From Parcubacteria group bacterium GW2011_GWA2_48_9 (lineage in GTDB: Bacteria; Patescibacteriota; Patescibacteriia; UBA10025): a stretch of 45,086 nucleotides of DNA. The position numbers and the translations under genes were made by a program. Below, one piece after another: positions 35,168 to 42,534 of this stretch. The stretch is taken from the NCBI GenBank assembly GCA_001003705.1, contig LCPQ01000011.1:1-45086 (forward strand), given 5' to 3'. Under the pieces are notes generated by a model, which saw only the letters and a list, made by a program, of their open reading frames with translations, did not search any database and was not told the origin of the DNA. The stretch's first letter is position 1. Every line of letters begins with the position of its first letter.

Positions 35168-35923
35168 TTAACGCCAGGGGGACGAAATAATGACAGCTGC
35201 GATGAGGGCGAGGCTTACTACTAAATAGATACGGATTGTCTTTAATTCCATGCGTTGTGCTATGTGTTCGCGAAGGATGTTCATAAAAAGATAATACATG
35301 ATAGTGGTAAGGGACGCGAGTGCTAGGGGAGGTCCCGGTAAGAATGATACTGCGACAAACATCTCTAAAGTCATGATACTGACTGGCACGGCATATCCGA
35401 GTGCATCACGGATGGGTGCTTTATATACCCAGAAGGTTTGAAAAGAAATCAGCATAGCGACTACGGCAATAACTAGAGCGAATGGCCATACAGAAAATGA
35501 AAAAAGAAGCATGACAGTTTGCACAGCTGAAAGAAGAAAAAAAAGTGTGAGTAAGTTTACGTAGGAAAAAATGGTCTCAAGAGCATACGGGTGATATCGA
35601 TCTGTCACATGAATAAATGTATATACGTTTTGGGTAATAAATCCGCAAGCACCGATGATACATACAACGAGTAGATGTTGGAAAATAGTCTGCTCAATAA
35701 ACAAGAGTAGCGCAAACCCGGCGAGAACAAACAAAAGGGTCGCCCCGCCCATGCCAAAACTTACTGAGCGTGACCCGGAGGGACGCAAGAGTCGCCATAG
35801 AAATAGGGTGATAAAAAGTGTCGCTAAAGTTACCCAAACAACGTAATGTGTCGGCACCAATATCATTAACTCTCCGAAGAGAGCAATAAGTACCCCGGCC
35901 CCTATAGCACTATACCGAAACAT
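35168..35923 (-). CDS. Polytopic membrane protein of unknown function
   Basis: 251 residues, nearly all hydrophobic, with about eight membrane segments and short basic loops (RPSGSR, RMELKTIR). I recognise no family or catalytic motif. It sits 11 bp before the HtrA-like gene and 11 bp after the PH-domain gene, so all four are probably one transcription unit concerned with the envelope. Confidence 0.8.
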   Translation of the reverse strand: MFRYSAIGAGVLIALFGELMILVPTHYVVWVTLATLFITLFLWRLLRPSGSRSVSFGMGGATLLFVLAGFALLLFIEQTIFQHLLVVCIIGACGFITQNVYTFIHVTDRYHPYALETIFSYVNLLTLFFLLSAVQTVMLLFSFSVWPFALVIAVVAMLISFQTFWVYKAPIRDALGYAVPVSIMTLEMFVAVSFLPGPPLALASLTTIMYYLFMNILREHIAQRMELKTIRIYLVVSLALIAAVIISSPWR

Positions 35924-35934
35924 GGCAGCTGCTT

Positions 35935-36567
35935 TTAATCATTATTCTTGGAATTTTTTCCAATAATTTTGCGAAATTGGTCTGGTGTCATTCCTTCTTT
36001 TAATTTTTCAGCCAGATGAAGTAACTCACTCGCACTTAGGTCCGTCCCAGTCGGTTCCTTTTCATTATTAATGCGCCGGCTAGCTTCTATGAGATTTCCG
36101 ACAATGTCCTGGACCGCTTCGGGGTTTTTAACGTCAAAAATTTCAAGATTCGCAGTCGAGCCGGCTGTTTGAATCAGAATGCTACCATAATGAAACACCG
36201 TCTGGAAAATCCCATGGAATCGCACACTGACATCCTGGATTGACTGATAGGAACTCTCGGAAACAGTTTTGCGGAAAAAACCATGTTGGTCAATGTCAAT
36301 TATTCTTTTGTTCGTGATGAGAAAAGCGTTCAATGAATACACATACAGTGACCTGAAAAAAATCAGCAACCCCGTAACAGCCAAAATGACGAAAAAAGCG
36401 ACTCCAAGGCTGCCCAGCCTAAAAAGAGGCACTAAAAAGAAAAAAGGTGCTATACTGCATAAAGCGCTTACGGATAGCGGACCTACCAAGGTTATCCAGT
36501 ACTTTCTGACAATACGCACTGGCTCCTCGTCGTTTTTTAAATGTTTCAGAATCGACGATTCAAACAT
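35935..36567 (-). CDS. Bacterial PH-domain (bPH2/YdbT-like) membrane protein
   Basis: 210 residues. Two membrane segments (about 27-47 and 53-75) precede a PH-like domain: ITNKRIIDIDQHGFFRK, then YQSIQDVSVRFHG and GSILIQTAG, the usual YdbS/YdbT pattern. A C-terminal helix with KLKEGMTPDQFRKI resembles a short-SHOCT-like motif. Role unknown; such proteins are membrane-bound and often in envelope operons. Confidence 0.85.
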   Translation of the reverse strand: MFESSILKHLKNDEEPVRIVRKYWITLVGPLSVSALCSIAPFFFLVPLFRLGSLGVAFFVILAVTGLLIFFRSLYVYSLNAFLITNKRIIDIDQHGFFRKTVSESSYQSIQDVSVRFHGIFQTVFHYGSILIQTAGSTANLEIFDVKNPEAVQDIVGNLIEASRRINNEKEPTGTDLSASELLHLAEKLKEGMTPDQFRKIIGKNSKNND

Positions 36568-36572
36568 ATCGT

Positions 36573-36677
36573 ATGTTACGAAGAAAAACTATTAGAATAC
36601 TGTGGCTTGTAATCGTATGCATAGGGGTGTTAAGCATGTTGATCTTCACGATCTTGCCTGCTTTCCAAGGCTTCTAG
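36573..36677 (+). CDS. Possible 34-residue single-span membrane peptide
   Basis: An ORF from ATG 36573 to TAG 36677 encodes MLRRKTIRILWLVIVCIGVL and a further 14 residues: a basic head, a hydrophobic span of about 18-20, and a short polar tail. Its start is 5 bp from the diverging PH-gene start and its end overlaps the lepA stop by 4 bp, so it exactly fills the gap on the other strand. There is no ribosome-binding site. Shape and fit are suggestive; expression is unproven. Confidence 0.35.
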   Translation: MLRRKTIRILWLVIVCIGVLSMLIFTILPAFQGF

Positions 36678-38494
36678 CGTTTCAAAACCGCGCGGAACGC
36701 TTCGGGGGGTAACGTCACCTTACCGTGGTGCATCATGCGTTTCTTGCCCTTTTTTTGCTTGTCTAGAAGTTTTCGTTTCCGTGTCACATCGCCGCCAGAG
36801 AGCTTCGCAGTAACATCTTTTCGTAATGGAGATGTACGTTCTGACGCGATTACCGACCCACCAACGCTTGCTTGTATTTTTACCTCGAAAAGCTGCCGCG
36901 GCACGGTATCTTTCAACGTCTCGACGATTTTCCGTGCGATCCTGTATCGGTCCTTCACATATACCATGGTAGAGAGCGCATCAATGCGCTCATCGGCTAT
37001 CACGATGTCGAGCCGCTCGACATCACACTGACGGTAGGTTTCCATGTCATACGAAAGCGACGCATAGCCAGACGAAACTGTCTTCATTTTATCATAAAAG
37101 TCAGCGAGGAGACTAGCCAACGGCATGAGATATTCGAGCACGACTCTCCCCTCATCTAAGTACTCAGTCGTCTTATATTCACCCCCTACATCATTGAAAA
37201 GCTGCATAAGGTTTCCGACGTGGTCGGATGGTGATACTGAACGTGTCCGGATCCACGGTTCTTCTATATGATCAATATGCGTAGGCTCGGGTAAGTCATG
37301 CGGACTGGAAATAGTGATAAACTGTGGAGCCACGGCCACTTTCACTCTGTGCAAATATGACGCGGCGCCGGCTTCATTCAAAAAAATTCGATACGCTACC
37401 GACGGGGCGGTGACGACGAGATCTATATTGTACTCCCGGTGAAGGCGCTCCTGAACGATGTCGAGATGCAGAACACCCAACGTGCCGCATCGAAACCCAT
37501 GCCCAAGCGCGGGAGAGTGTTCCGGTTCAAACACAAGCGCTGCGTCATTGAGTTGAAGTTTTTCGAGCGCCTCACGCAATCGTGGGTATGCGTCACCTTC
37601 TTGCGGAAAGATACTTGCAAAAACCATTGACTGTAATGAGCGATACCCGGGGAGCGGCTCTAGGGATTGGCTTTTTTCTGATACGATCGTATCACCGACG
37701 CGACACTGCTTAATGGTCTTTACATTTGTAATAATGTATCCGATTGATCCCGTCGCCAAGCTGTCTGATGAGACGAGAGCTGGATGAAAATATCCTACAT
37801 CTAAAACCTCAGCGTGTGCGTGAGTTCCGAGAAGACGTACCCGATCTCCCCTGCGGACTTCTCCACCAACGACGCGGACATAGGCCACTACCCCACGATA
37901 TTCATCAAACTTTGAGTCAAATATAAGTGCTCGTAAATCAGGGGAGGCATCAGTTGACGGAGCAGGAATTTTTTCTATAACTACGTCGAGAATTTCACGC
38001 ACACCTGTCCCTGTCTTGCCGGAAGCGAGCAGCACCTCTTCCTTCCCGACGCCAAGTAATTTCATAACCTCATGGACTACCCGCTCTGGATCAGCATTCG
38101 GGAGATCGATTTTATTGACGACAGGAACTATTGCCAGATTCTGTTCGAGTGCTAGATAGAGATGCGAGAGTGTCTGGGCTTCTACGCCTTGCGTCGCATC
38201 GACAAGGAGCACGCATCCTTCTACAGCCGCGAGTGACCGTGACACTTCATACGTAAAATCAACATGTCCCGGCGTATCTATAAGATTCATCTCATACCCT
38301 CGGTATAACATCCGCACAGGCTGCAGTTTGATAGTAATGCCGCGTTCCCGTTCTAGGTCCATTTGATCGAGAAGCTGATCGCGCATTTCGCGCTTCGAAA
38401 CCGTTTCAGTTACTTCTAAAAATCTGTCGGCAAGTGTCGATTTGCCATGATCAATATGCGCGATAATGCAGAAGTTACGGATGTGATCTATCAT
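36674..38494 (-). CDS. lepA: Elongation factor 4 (LepA GTPase)
   Basis: 606 residues, normal for LepA. G1 AHIDHGKST (12-20), G3 DTPGHVDF and G4 NKIDLP are intact, followed by domain II, the EF-G-like domains (FRCGTLGVLHLDIVQERL) and the LepA-specific C-terminal domain ending in KLSGGDVTRKRKLLDKQK. It binds the ribosome and acts on stalled or mis-translocated complexes. The start overlaps the murJ stop by 4 bp. Confidence 0.97.
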   Translation of the reverse strand: MIDHIRNFCIIAHIDHGKSTLADRFLEVTETVSKREMRDQLLDQMDLERERGITIKLQPVRMLYRGYEMNLIDTPGHVDFTYEVSRSLAAVEGCVLLVDATQGVEAQTLSHLYLALEQNLAIVPVVNKIDLPNADPERVVHEVMKLLGVGKEEVLLASGKTGTGVREILDVVIEKIPAPSTDASPDLRALIFDSKFDEYRGVVAYVRVVGGEVRRGDRVRLLGTHAHAEVLDVGYFHPALVSSDSLATGSIGYIITNVKTIKQCRVGDTIVSEKSQSLEPLPGYRSLQSMVFASIFPQEGDAYPRLREALEKLQLNDAALVFEPEHSPALGHGFRCGTLGVLHLDIVQERLHREYNIDLVVTAPSVAYRIFLNEAGAASYLHRVKVAVAPQFITISSPHDLPEPTHIDHIEEPWIRTRSVSPSDHVGNLMQLFNDVGGEYKTTEYLDEGRVVLEYLMPLASLLADFYDKMKTVSSGYASLSYDMETYRQCDVERLDIVIADERIDALSTMVYVKDRYRIARKIVETLKDTVPRQLFEVKIQASVGGSVIASERTSPLRKDVTAKLSGGDVTRKRKLLDKQKKGKKRMMHHGKVTLPPEAFRAVLKR

Positions 38495-40116
38495 GGCTTT
38501 TGTTCTTCTTGTGAACCGCCACGGAAAAATAGCTGCGCTTTTGTTTTTTTAACCCAGCTTGTCAGTATGTGTATTTCTTCGCACTTCATAATAACGGCTA
38601 GTGCTAAGTAAACGATAATTCCCACAGCGCCTGCCCCGACTCCCTGAATGAGGACACCAACAAACCTTTGCATGTCGACCCCTATGGCGAGAAATCGCAA
38701 CATCCCCCACGACACAAGTCCCATGACGCTTGAAATAAAAAGTATTTTCAAGGTCGAGTTAGCTATGCGGTTATCATCCAGATTTCCGACTCTGTGGTGC
38801 AGCAGTATCAGCAAAAAGAGCATATTTACAATGCTCGCGACTGAAAATGCTAAGCCGAGTCCGATGACTCCCCAGATGCGAGACAGCGTCCATCCCAATA
38901 TGACATTGATCCCGACAGACAGCAGTCCGACTTTCACCGGCGTCTTCGTATCTTGCAGCGCATAGAAAGACCTCGCGAGCATAGGAATCAACGCTTGAGC
39001 AAAAAGTGAAAGAGAAAAGTAGCCGAGTGTTTGAGCGGTAAGTATCGTATCCGCCCAACCAAAATTGCCGCTTCCCAGTACCAAACGGACAATTTGCGCT
39101 CGCAAAAGCAACATCAGTACCGATACGGGTATAATGAGAAATAACACCCGTCGAAAGGCAATCGAAAAGTGTTCAACAAATTTTTTAGTGTCATTTTGTG
39201 CAAACGCTTCGGAAAAAATAGGGAAAGCTGCAATCGCAAGTGAATAACCGAATACCCCGATAGGAAAACTCTGCAGGTTATTAGCAAAGTTAAAAACAGC
39301 TACGGTACCGACGGCTAGAGTCGAACCTATGATTACGCTTATTAGCTGATCGACTTGCGCTACGGCGAGCCCGAAAGCCCGTGGAACCATTAGTTTGCCG
39401 ACCTGACGGACTCCTTCGTGCTTAAAGTCGAGAAGCGGTCTATAGCGATACCCGAGACGGAAAATAGACGGCACCTGTACCGCCATATGAATGACGGCTC
39501 CGATCACTACACCATACGCAACCCCGAGGATGCCGTATCTCCCGGATAAAACCACAATGCCAAAAATGATGCCGAGATTGTACATCACCGGAGCGAACGC
39601 GAAGCTCACATAGCGCTTAAACGATGTCAGGATACCTGTCGCAATATTACTCACACCAAAAAACACAATGGCCACAAGCATAATCCTGGTAAGCTGAATG
39701 GTCAGGTCCATGCGTGAACCGTCGAACCCCGGAGCAATCACCGGAATCAGTTGCTCGGCAAATATGAAGAAAATCCCGCCGACAGTCACGAGTCCAATAA
39801 GCAAAATGTTGAGCAAGCTGTTTGCGAGACGCCACGTCTCACTATCAGGTGAAACGGAACCATTTTTAACTAGATATCGAACAAAAACAGGAATAAACGC
39901 GGACGAAAGCGCACCGAGAACAAGAATATTAAAAATGAGATCGGGCAGTTTAAACGCCGCATAATATGCATCGAGTGTTTCACCCGCACCGTACATGGAA
40001 GCCAGCATACGATCCCTTATGAGTCCTAAGAGCCGACTCGCGACCGATGCGGTGGCGATAATAATTGCACCACCCGTGACGGTGGTGGTGATTCTCAGCC
40101 AAATCTTTTTCCACAT
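38491..40116 (-). CDS. murJ: Lipid II flippase MurJ
   Basis: 541 residues with about 14 membrane segments. SVASRLLGLIRDRMLASMYG and LDAYYAAFKLPDLIFNILV near the N-terminus are diagnostic, including the conserved Arg residues of the central cavity; FYALQDTKTPVKVGL is another MurJ hallmark. It flips lipid II for peptidoglycan synthesis, fitting murA at the other end of the window. An extended -10 promoter lies just upstream. Confidence 0.95.
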   Translation of the reverse strand: MWKKIWLRITTTVTGGAIIIATASVASRLLGLIRDRMLASMYGAGETLDAYYAAFKLPDLIFNILVLGALSSAFIPVFVRYLVKNGSVSPDSETWRLANSLLNILLIGLVTVGGIFFIFAEQLIPVIAPGFDGSRMDLTIQLTRIMLVAIVFFGVSNIATGILTSFKRYVSFAFAPVMYNLGIIFGIVVLSGRYGILGVAYGVVIGAVIHMAVQVPSIFRLGYRYRPLLDFKHEGVRQVGKLMVPRAFGLAVAQVDQLISVIIGSTLAVGTVAVFNFANNLQSFPIGVFGYSLAIAAFPIFSEAFAQNDTKKFVEHFSIAFRRVLFLIIPVSVLMLLLRAQIVRLVLGSGNFGWADTILTAQTLGYFSLSLFAQALIPMLARSFYALQDTKTPVKVGLLSVGINVILGWTLSRIWGVIGLGLAFSVASIVNMLFLLILLHHRVGNLDDNRIANSTLKILFISSVMGLVSWGMLRFLAIGVDMQRFVGVLIQGVGAGAVGIIVYLALAVIMKCEEIHILTSWVKKTKAQLFFRGGSQEEQKP

Positions 40117-40126
40117 AATGCTTCAC

Positions 40127-40135
40127 ACCATACCA
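40127..40135 (-). promoter_or_regulatory. Extended -10 promoter (TGGTATGGT) of murJ-lepA
   Basis: On the reverse strand TG-G-TATGGT ends 10 bp before the ATG at 40116, again giving little or no leader. CACCA...TGGTG half-sites flank it (40126-40144), a possible small operator. Confidence 0.4.
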
Positions 40136-40225
40136 GATTTGGTGCATATTTGCAAGTGGGTTACAACCAAAAGATACGCTACTAAACCGAGCATGGACGT
40201 GTTCAATACCCTAACGTTGAGCACC

Positions 40226-40256
40226 CCCTGAGTCCCGCAGTAGGCGGGACGAAGGG
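40226..40256. repeat. REP-like palindrome 1
   Basis: CCCT-GA-GTCCCGC-AGTAG-GCGGGAC-GA-AGGG: a 7-bp stem inside an outer CCCT/AGGG pair with opposed GA bases. The closing sequence GAAGGGTCTC is shared with the palindrome at 42201-42240. Such elements are spread as interspersed repeats in many bacteria. Confidence 0.65.
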
Positions 40257-40311
40257 TCTCGTTGAATTACCAACGATGGGTGCTGAAAAAGTCTTGGCTG
40301 GGGTAACAAAA

Positions 40312-40611
40312 TGAGATCCTTCACCCCTCGCATATTCGGGATCCAGGGTGGTCGCCTTCGGCGACAAAAAGCTGCCAGCAACGTTCGGTGGAATATCGAG
40401 CTTATCTTGGCATAGCAGCCGTTCCCTTTCGAAAACGGTGAGGAGAGAGATTTACCCCGTCGAATGACGGGGTTTGCTACACTGGACAAGTCCGAAGTGT
40501 ACCGGCGTTGGCTGGCAGCTTATTGTCCCCGTTAGAAGTGGGCTCTAACCGGAAGTACTTCCAAGCGACTTTAGTCGCGTGAGATAGTGACATCGACCTG
40601 ACTAAAGTCAG
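40312..40611. repeat. Cluster of small palindromes (possible REP/IS200-IS605 remnants)
   Basis: In 300 bp: a GATCCTTCACCCC...GGGATCCAGGGTGG inverted unit (40314-40349); GTCGCC-TTC-GGCGAC (40351-40365); CCGTT...AACGG (40418-40437); ACCCCGTC-GAAT-GACGGGGT (40454-40473); TACACT/GGAC hairpin (40478-40501); GTTAGA...TCTAAC (40531-40549); GGAAGTACTTCC (40551-40562); GCGACTTTAGTCGC (40565-40578) and CTGACTAAAGTCAG (40598-40611). The last two share an inverted GACTTTAGTC core typical of hairpins at IS200/IS605-type ends. No transposase gene is present, so this is a remnant field or a RAYT-mobilised cluster. Confidence 0.6.
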
Positions 40612-40631
40612 TAAGAAAAGTTTTGAAATGG

Positions 40632-40670
40632 GGATGGGGAAACCGACAGATAAACTGCGATCTCCCCATC
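40632..40670 (-). terminator. 8-bp stem-loop downstream of the tRNA-like element
   Basis: GATGGGGA (40633-40640) pairs with TCCCCATC (40663-40670). On the reverse strand it begins 7 bases after the CCA end of the tRNA-like element. The loop is 22 nt and the following sequence is only moderately T-rich, so it may be a terminator or a processing structure. Confidence 0.4.
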
Positions 40671-40676
40671 TATGTT

Positions 40677-40810
40677 TGGCGGAGGGTCAGGGATTTGAAC
40701 CCTGTCTTGTCCCGAAGGACAATGGTGCCAGTAACACGCCGACATGTCGGTGTGTATGGAGCACGCGCAGCCCGTATCAGTTGATGGATGATCAACCGAA
40801 TGCCCCCTCC
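40677..40810 (-). tRNA. tRNA-like element with abnormal 5' half (class II, Ser-like 3' end)
   Basis: The reverse strand ends with a perfect T-arm (CAGGG-TTCAAAT-CCCTG), ACCCTCC pairing with GGAGGG at the 5' end, discriminator G and encoded CCA. Before the T-arm lies TTGTCC-TTCG-GGACAA, like the long variable arm of tRNA-Ser/Leu. The 5' half does not fold as D and anticodon arms: there is no T8 and no convincing anticodon loop, and extra hairpins occur (GTTGAT-CATCC-ATCAAC; CCGACATGTCGG). At 134 nt it is about 45 too long. It may be a degenerate tRNA-Ser, an intron-bearing tRNA, or a tRNA mimic. Confidence 0.45.
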
Positions 40811-40811
40811 G

Positions 40812-40858
40812 ATTCATCACATGGATCATGTGTCCTCTCAAGCGGTGCGGTGATGAAT
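40812..40858 (-). ncRNA. Nested hairpin directly upstream of the tRNA-like element
   Basis: ATTCATCAC (40812-40820) pairs perfectly with GTGATGAAT (40850-40858), and CACATG-GAT-CATGTG (40818-40832) offers an alternative inner hairpin sharing bases. It abuts the acceptor stem of the tRNA-like element, so the two may form one structured transcript. Confidence 0.35.
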
Positions 40859-40924
40859 GGTGAGTAAAAAGATCGCTTTCCTTCTCACTTGGCATTGTAA
40901 TCCAATCCCAATTGGGAAGGAAGG

Positions 40925-40961
40925 GGGAACGGATATATGAATACATCGCGTTTCCGTTCCC
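40925..40961 (-). terminator. 10-bp stem-loop after the pilin-like gene
   Basis: GGGGAACGGA pairs with TCCGTTCCCC around a 17-base loop, beginning 14 bp after the stop of the pilin-like gene. There is no T-run, so it could stabilise the 3' end or weakly terminate. Confidence 0.4.
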
Positions 40962-40974
40962 CTTCAAAGAGCAT

Positions 40975-41355
40975 TTAACGAATCGGGATAGGCCACTTCG
41001 TATCCGTGACGTCAGTGATCATGCCGGCTTCATTGATTGTCCAGAAGTGCCGGTTGCCAAACGAGGTGAAGCGCATTGTCGCGACGAACCCGCTGTCGCT
41101 GAGATCCACATCATAATAGCATCCATCCCTCATTTTCGGCATGACCGAGAGACTGTCCGTGCTTGCGACGAAATGCCCGTGCGTGTTTTGGTAGGCCATC
41201 TCGGCGGCATGGATCTGCTGAAGAGATTCTACGGCCGTTGCTGTGTTGTTTGCGCGGACGCAGTCTGCGCTCATCGACGTGGCCACAATGATAATGATGG
41301 CACCGACCATCATTATCCCCAAGTCCCACCGGAAAAAGTTGCGTACTCCACTCAA
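40975..41355 (-). CDS. Small exported pilin-like protein without prepilin peptidase motif
   Basis: 126 residues if started at TTG 41355. One membrane segment (about 12-29) is followed by TATAVESLQQIHAAEMAYQN, very like the helix after the hydrophobic part of type IV pseudopilins, then a small Cys-containing beta domain. No GFTLxE cleavage motif precedes the hydrophobic part. A strong GGAGGA lies 20 bp upstream of the TTG; in-frame GTA and ATA follow it at normal spacing, so the true start is uncertain. Its leader is similar to that of the next small gene. Confidence 0.6.
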   Translation of the reverse strand: MSGVRNFFRWDLGIMMVGAIIIIVATSMSADCVRANNTATAVESLQQIHAAEMAYQNTHGHFVASTDSLSVMPKMRDGCYYDVDLSDSGFVATMRFTSFGNRHFWTINEAGMITDVTDTKWPIPIR

Positions 41356-41368
41356 AAAAGGTCTGAAT

Positions 41369-41487
41369 ATTACGTCCTCCTCTCCCCCGCTTCATGCAGG
41401 AGATTGTGATGATAGGTTGTAAATCCTTACTGCGGTGTTTGATTTCTCTCTTTTTCAACCCATATCACATCGATACGAGCTGGAAAA
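41369..41487 (-). promoter_or_regulatory. Conserved leader 1, upstream of the pilin-like gene
   Basis: Contains TTTTCCAGCTCGTATCGATG (41468-41487), then GAAAAAG, an ATCACAA-type block and a purine-rich GGAGAGGAGGA. The same elements in the same order precede the other small gene (41893-41997). Probably a shared promoter/5' UTR module derived by duplication. Confidence 0.5.
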
Positions 41488-41538
41488 GGGATAGGAGCCG
41501 AGTGAGTTGAACACTCGACTCCCGAAAGATCAAGACCA

Positions 41539-41892
41539 TCACCGGCTACCAGTTGGTGGGCACTTCATTTCCGTCCGCGCCGTCGACTCGCCACATTGGG
41601 ACTGCCACTTTGGGATTGAATGCAGAATAATAGCGGCGAAAATCAGCAACCCCAGCAGTACGCCAGGAATGACATTGAATACTTCTGGACCACCACGATT
41701 GACACGATCATCGCAGTAATTCAGCAGGCCAAACAGGGAGCCTATCGTCCCTCCGGTCATTAGAGTCACTGTAATGACAAATATAACCACGCCCGCTCCC
41801 TTCACAACTGTCAATAGCATGATCACCCCAACCACTAGGGCCACGATCGAAATGGCCCAGTAATGCTTCCTCAACATACGCAACATAGCCAT
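41539..41892 (-). CDS. Small membrane protein of unknown function
   Basis: 117 residues with three membrane segments (about 12-32, 34-56 and 74-94) and a basic polar tail rich in Thr, Cys and Lys. ATG 41892 is preceded by GGAGAGAAGAAG, a clear ribosome-binding site. I recognise no family. It precedes the pilin-like gene on the same strand, with a similar leader, so both may belong to one small regulon. Confidence 0.55.
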   Translation of the reverse strand: MAMLRMLRKHYWAISIVALVVGVIMLLTVVKGAGVVIFVITVTLMTGGTIGSLFGLLNYCDDRVNRGGPEVFNVIPGVLLGLLIFAAIILHSIPKWQSQCGESTARTEMKCPPTGSR

Positions 41893-41997
41893 CTTCTTCT
41901 CTCCATTCTGTGTGGACTTGTGATGGTTAATTGTGAGTTACAATTTTTGTTATCTGTTTCCCTTTTTCAGCCTACATCATCGATACAAGCTGGAAAA
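41893..41997 (-). promoter_or_regulatory. Conserved leader 2, upstream of the 117-residue membrane protein
   Basis: TTTTCCAGCTTGTATCGATG (41978-41997) differs by one base from leader 1; GAAAAAG, ACCATCACAA and GGAGAGAAGAAG follow in the same order at similar distances. A 9-bp direct repeat ATTCGTACT (plus-strand 42013-42021 and 42036-42044, 23-bp period) lies just upstream, a possible operator. Confidence 0.5.
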
Positions 41998-42077
41998 GAG
42001 ATCCGAATCCCTATTCGTACTCATCCGTGATAAACATTCGTACTTCCAACGAACAGAGCTGGAGACGATGGGCAGGC

Positions 42078-42094
42078 TTCGTCGAGCTGAGCTC
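42078..42094. repeat. Short palindrome GTCGAGC-TGA-GCTCGAC
   Basis: A perfect 7-bp stem with 3-base loop. A near copy (CGAGC-TAA-GCTCG) is at 42688-42700 inside the predicted ncRNA. Confidence 0.4.
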
Positions 42095-42200
42095 GACCAC
42101 CTGACCGGGAAGCGGCTCGCGGTATTCCTAGTTTACACCAGGTATACTTGCGAACTGTGTGCTTCCTTTCATCCCCTCCATGTCCGTGCGTTGCGCACGC

Positions 42201-42240
42201 CCTGAGCGAAGCTCGCCGAAGGCGGGCGAAGTCGAAGGGT
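42201..42240. repeat. REP-like palindrome 2
   Basis: An outer CCCT...AGGG with opposed GA, and an inner GCTCGCC-GAA-GGCGGGC stem (7 bp, one T-G pair). The right end GAAGGGTCTC is identical to that of the element at 40226-40256. A separate 6-bp hairpin CGTGCG-TTG-CGCACG abuts it at 42185-42199. Confidence 0.65.
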
Positions 42241-42530
42241 CTCATGTTTTCAAAAAGTAGATTGGAGGCCTAAGAGGTATTAGTGGGACGACATGCGTCA
42301 CAGAAGGACTCTGCCGTCCCGCTCATACTTTTCTCCTTGTGGGAGGAACTTGGAGGCGAATGATGTGAGCTTTGCCCGCCATAGGCGGACGCTTACACCG
42401 CGCGAACGCTTCATGAAGGAGTGTTCTAGATTTCTCCAGAACGCTCTTACTTCGGCGTTCAAAAGGTTGCAATCTTCGGTTTCCCGTCGACTACGACCTC
42501 CTCCCCTCCAAATTTCTCCCAAGGTCACTT
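42241..42530. other. Hairpin-rich non-coding stretch
   Basis: No supported gene. Hairpins: AGTGGGACG/CGTCCCGCT (42282-42323, 9 bp with one wobble), CCGCC-ATA-GGCGG (42376-42388), GAGTGTTCT/AGAACGCTC (42419-42446, 9 bp with one wobble). Short open frames on both strands here lack start signals and typical protein character and are not called. Confidence 0.45.
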
Positions 42531-42534
42531 CTTA

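Noticed and set aside
36269-36595. Plus-strand frame of 108 codons opposite the PH-domain gene
   Set aside because: Antisense shadow of a well-supported gene, Lys-rich with no start signal.
40677-40810. tmRNA or selenocysteine tRNA
   Set aside because: No tag reading frame ending in Ala-Ala-stop and acceptor halves only about 130 nt apart; acceptor/T geometry does not give the 13-bp Sec arrangement and no TCA anticodon loop is seen.
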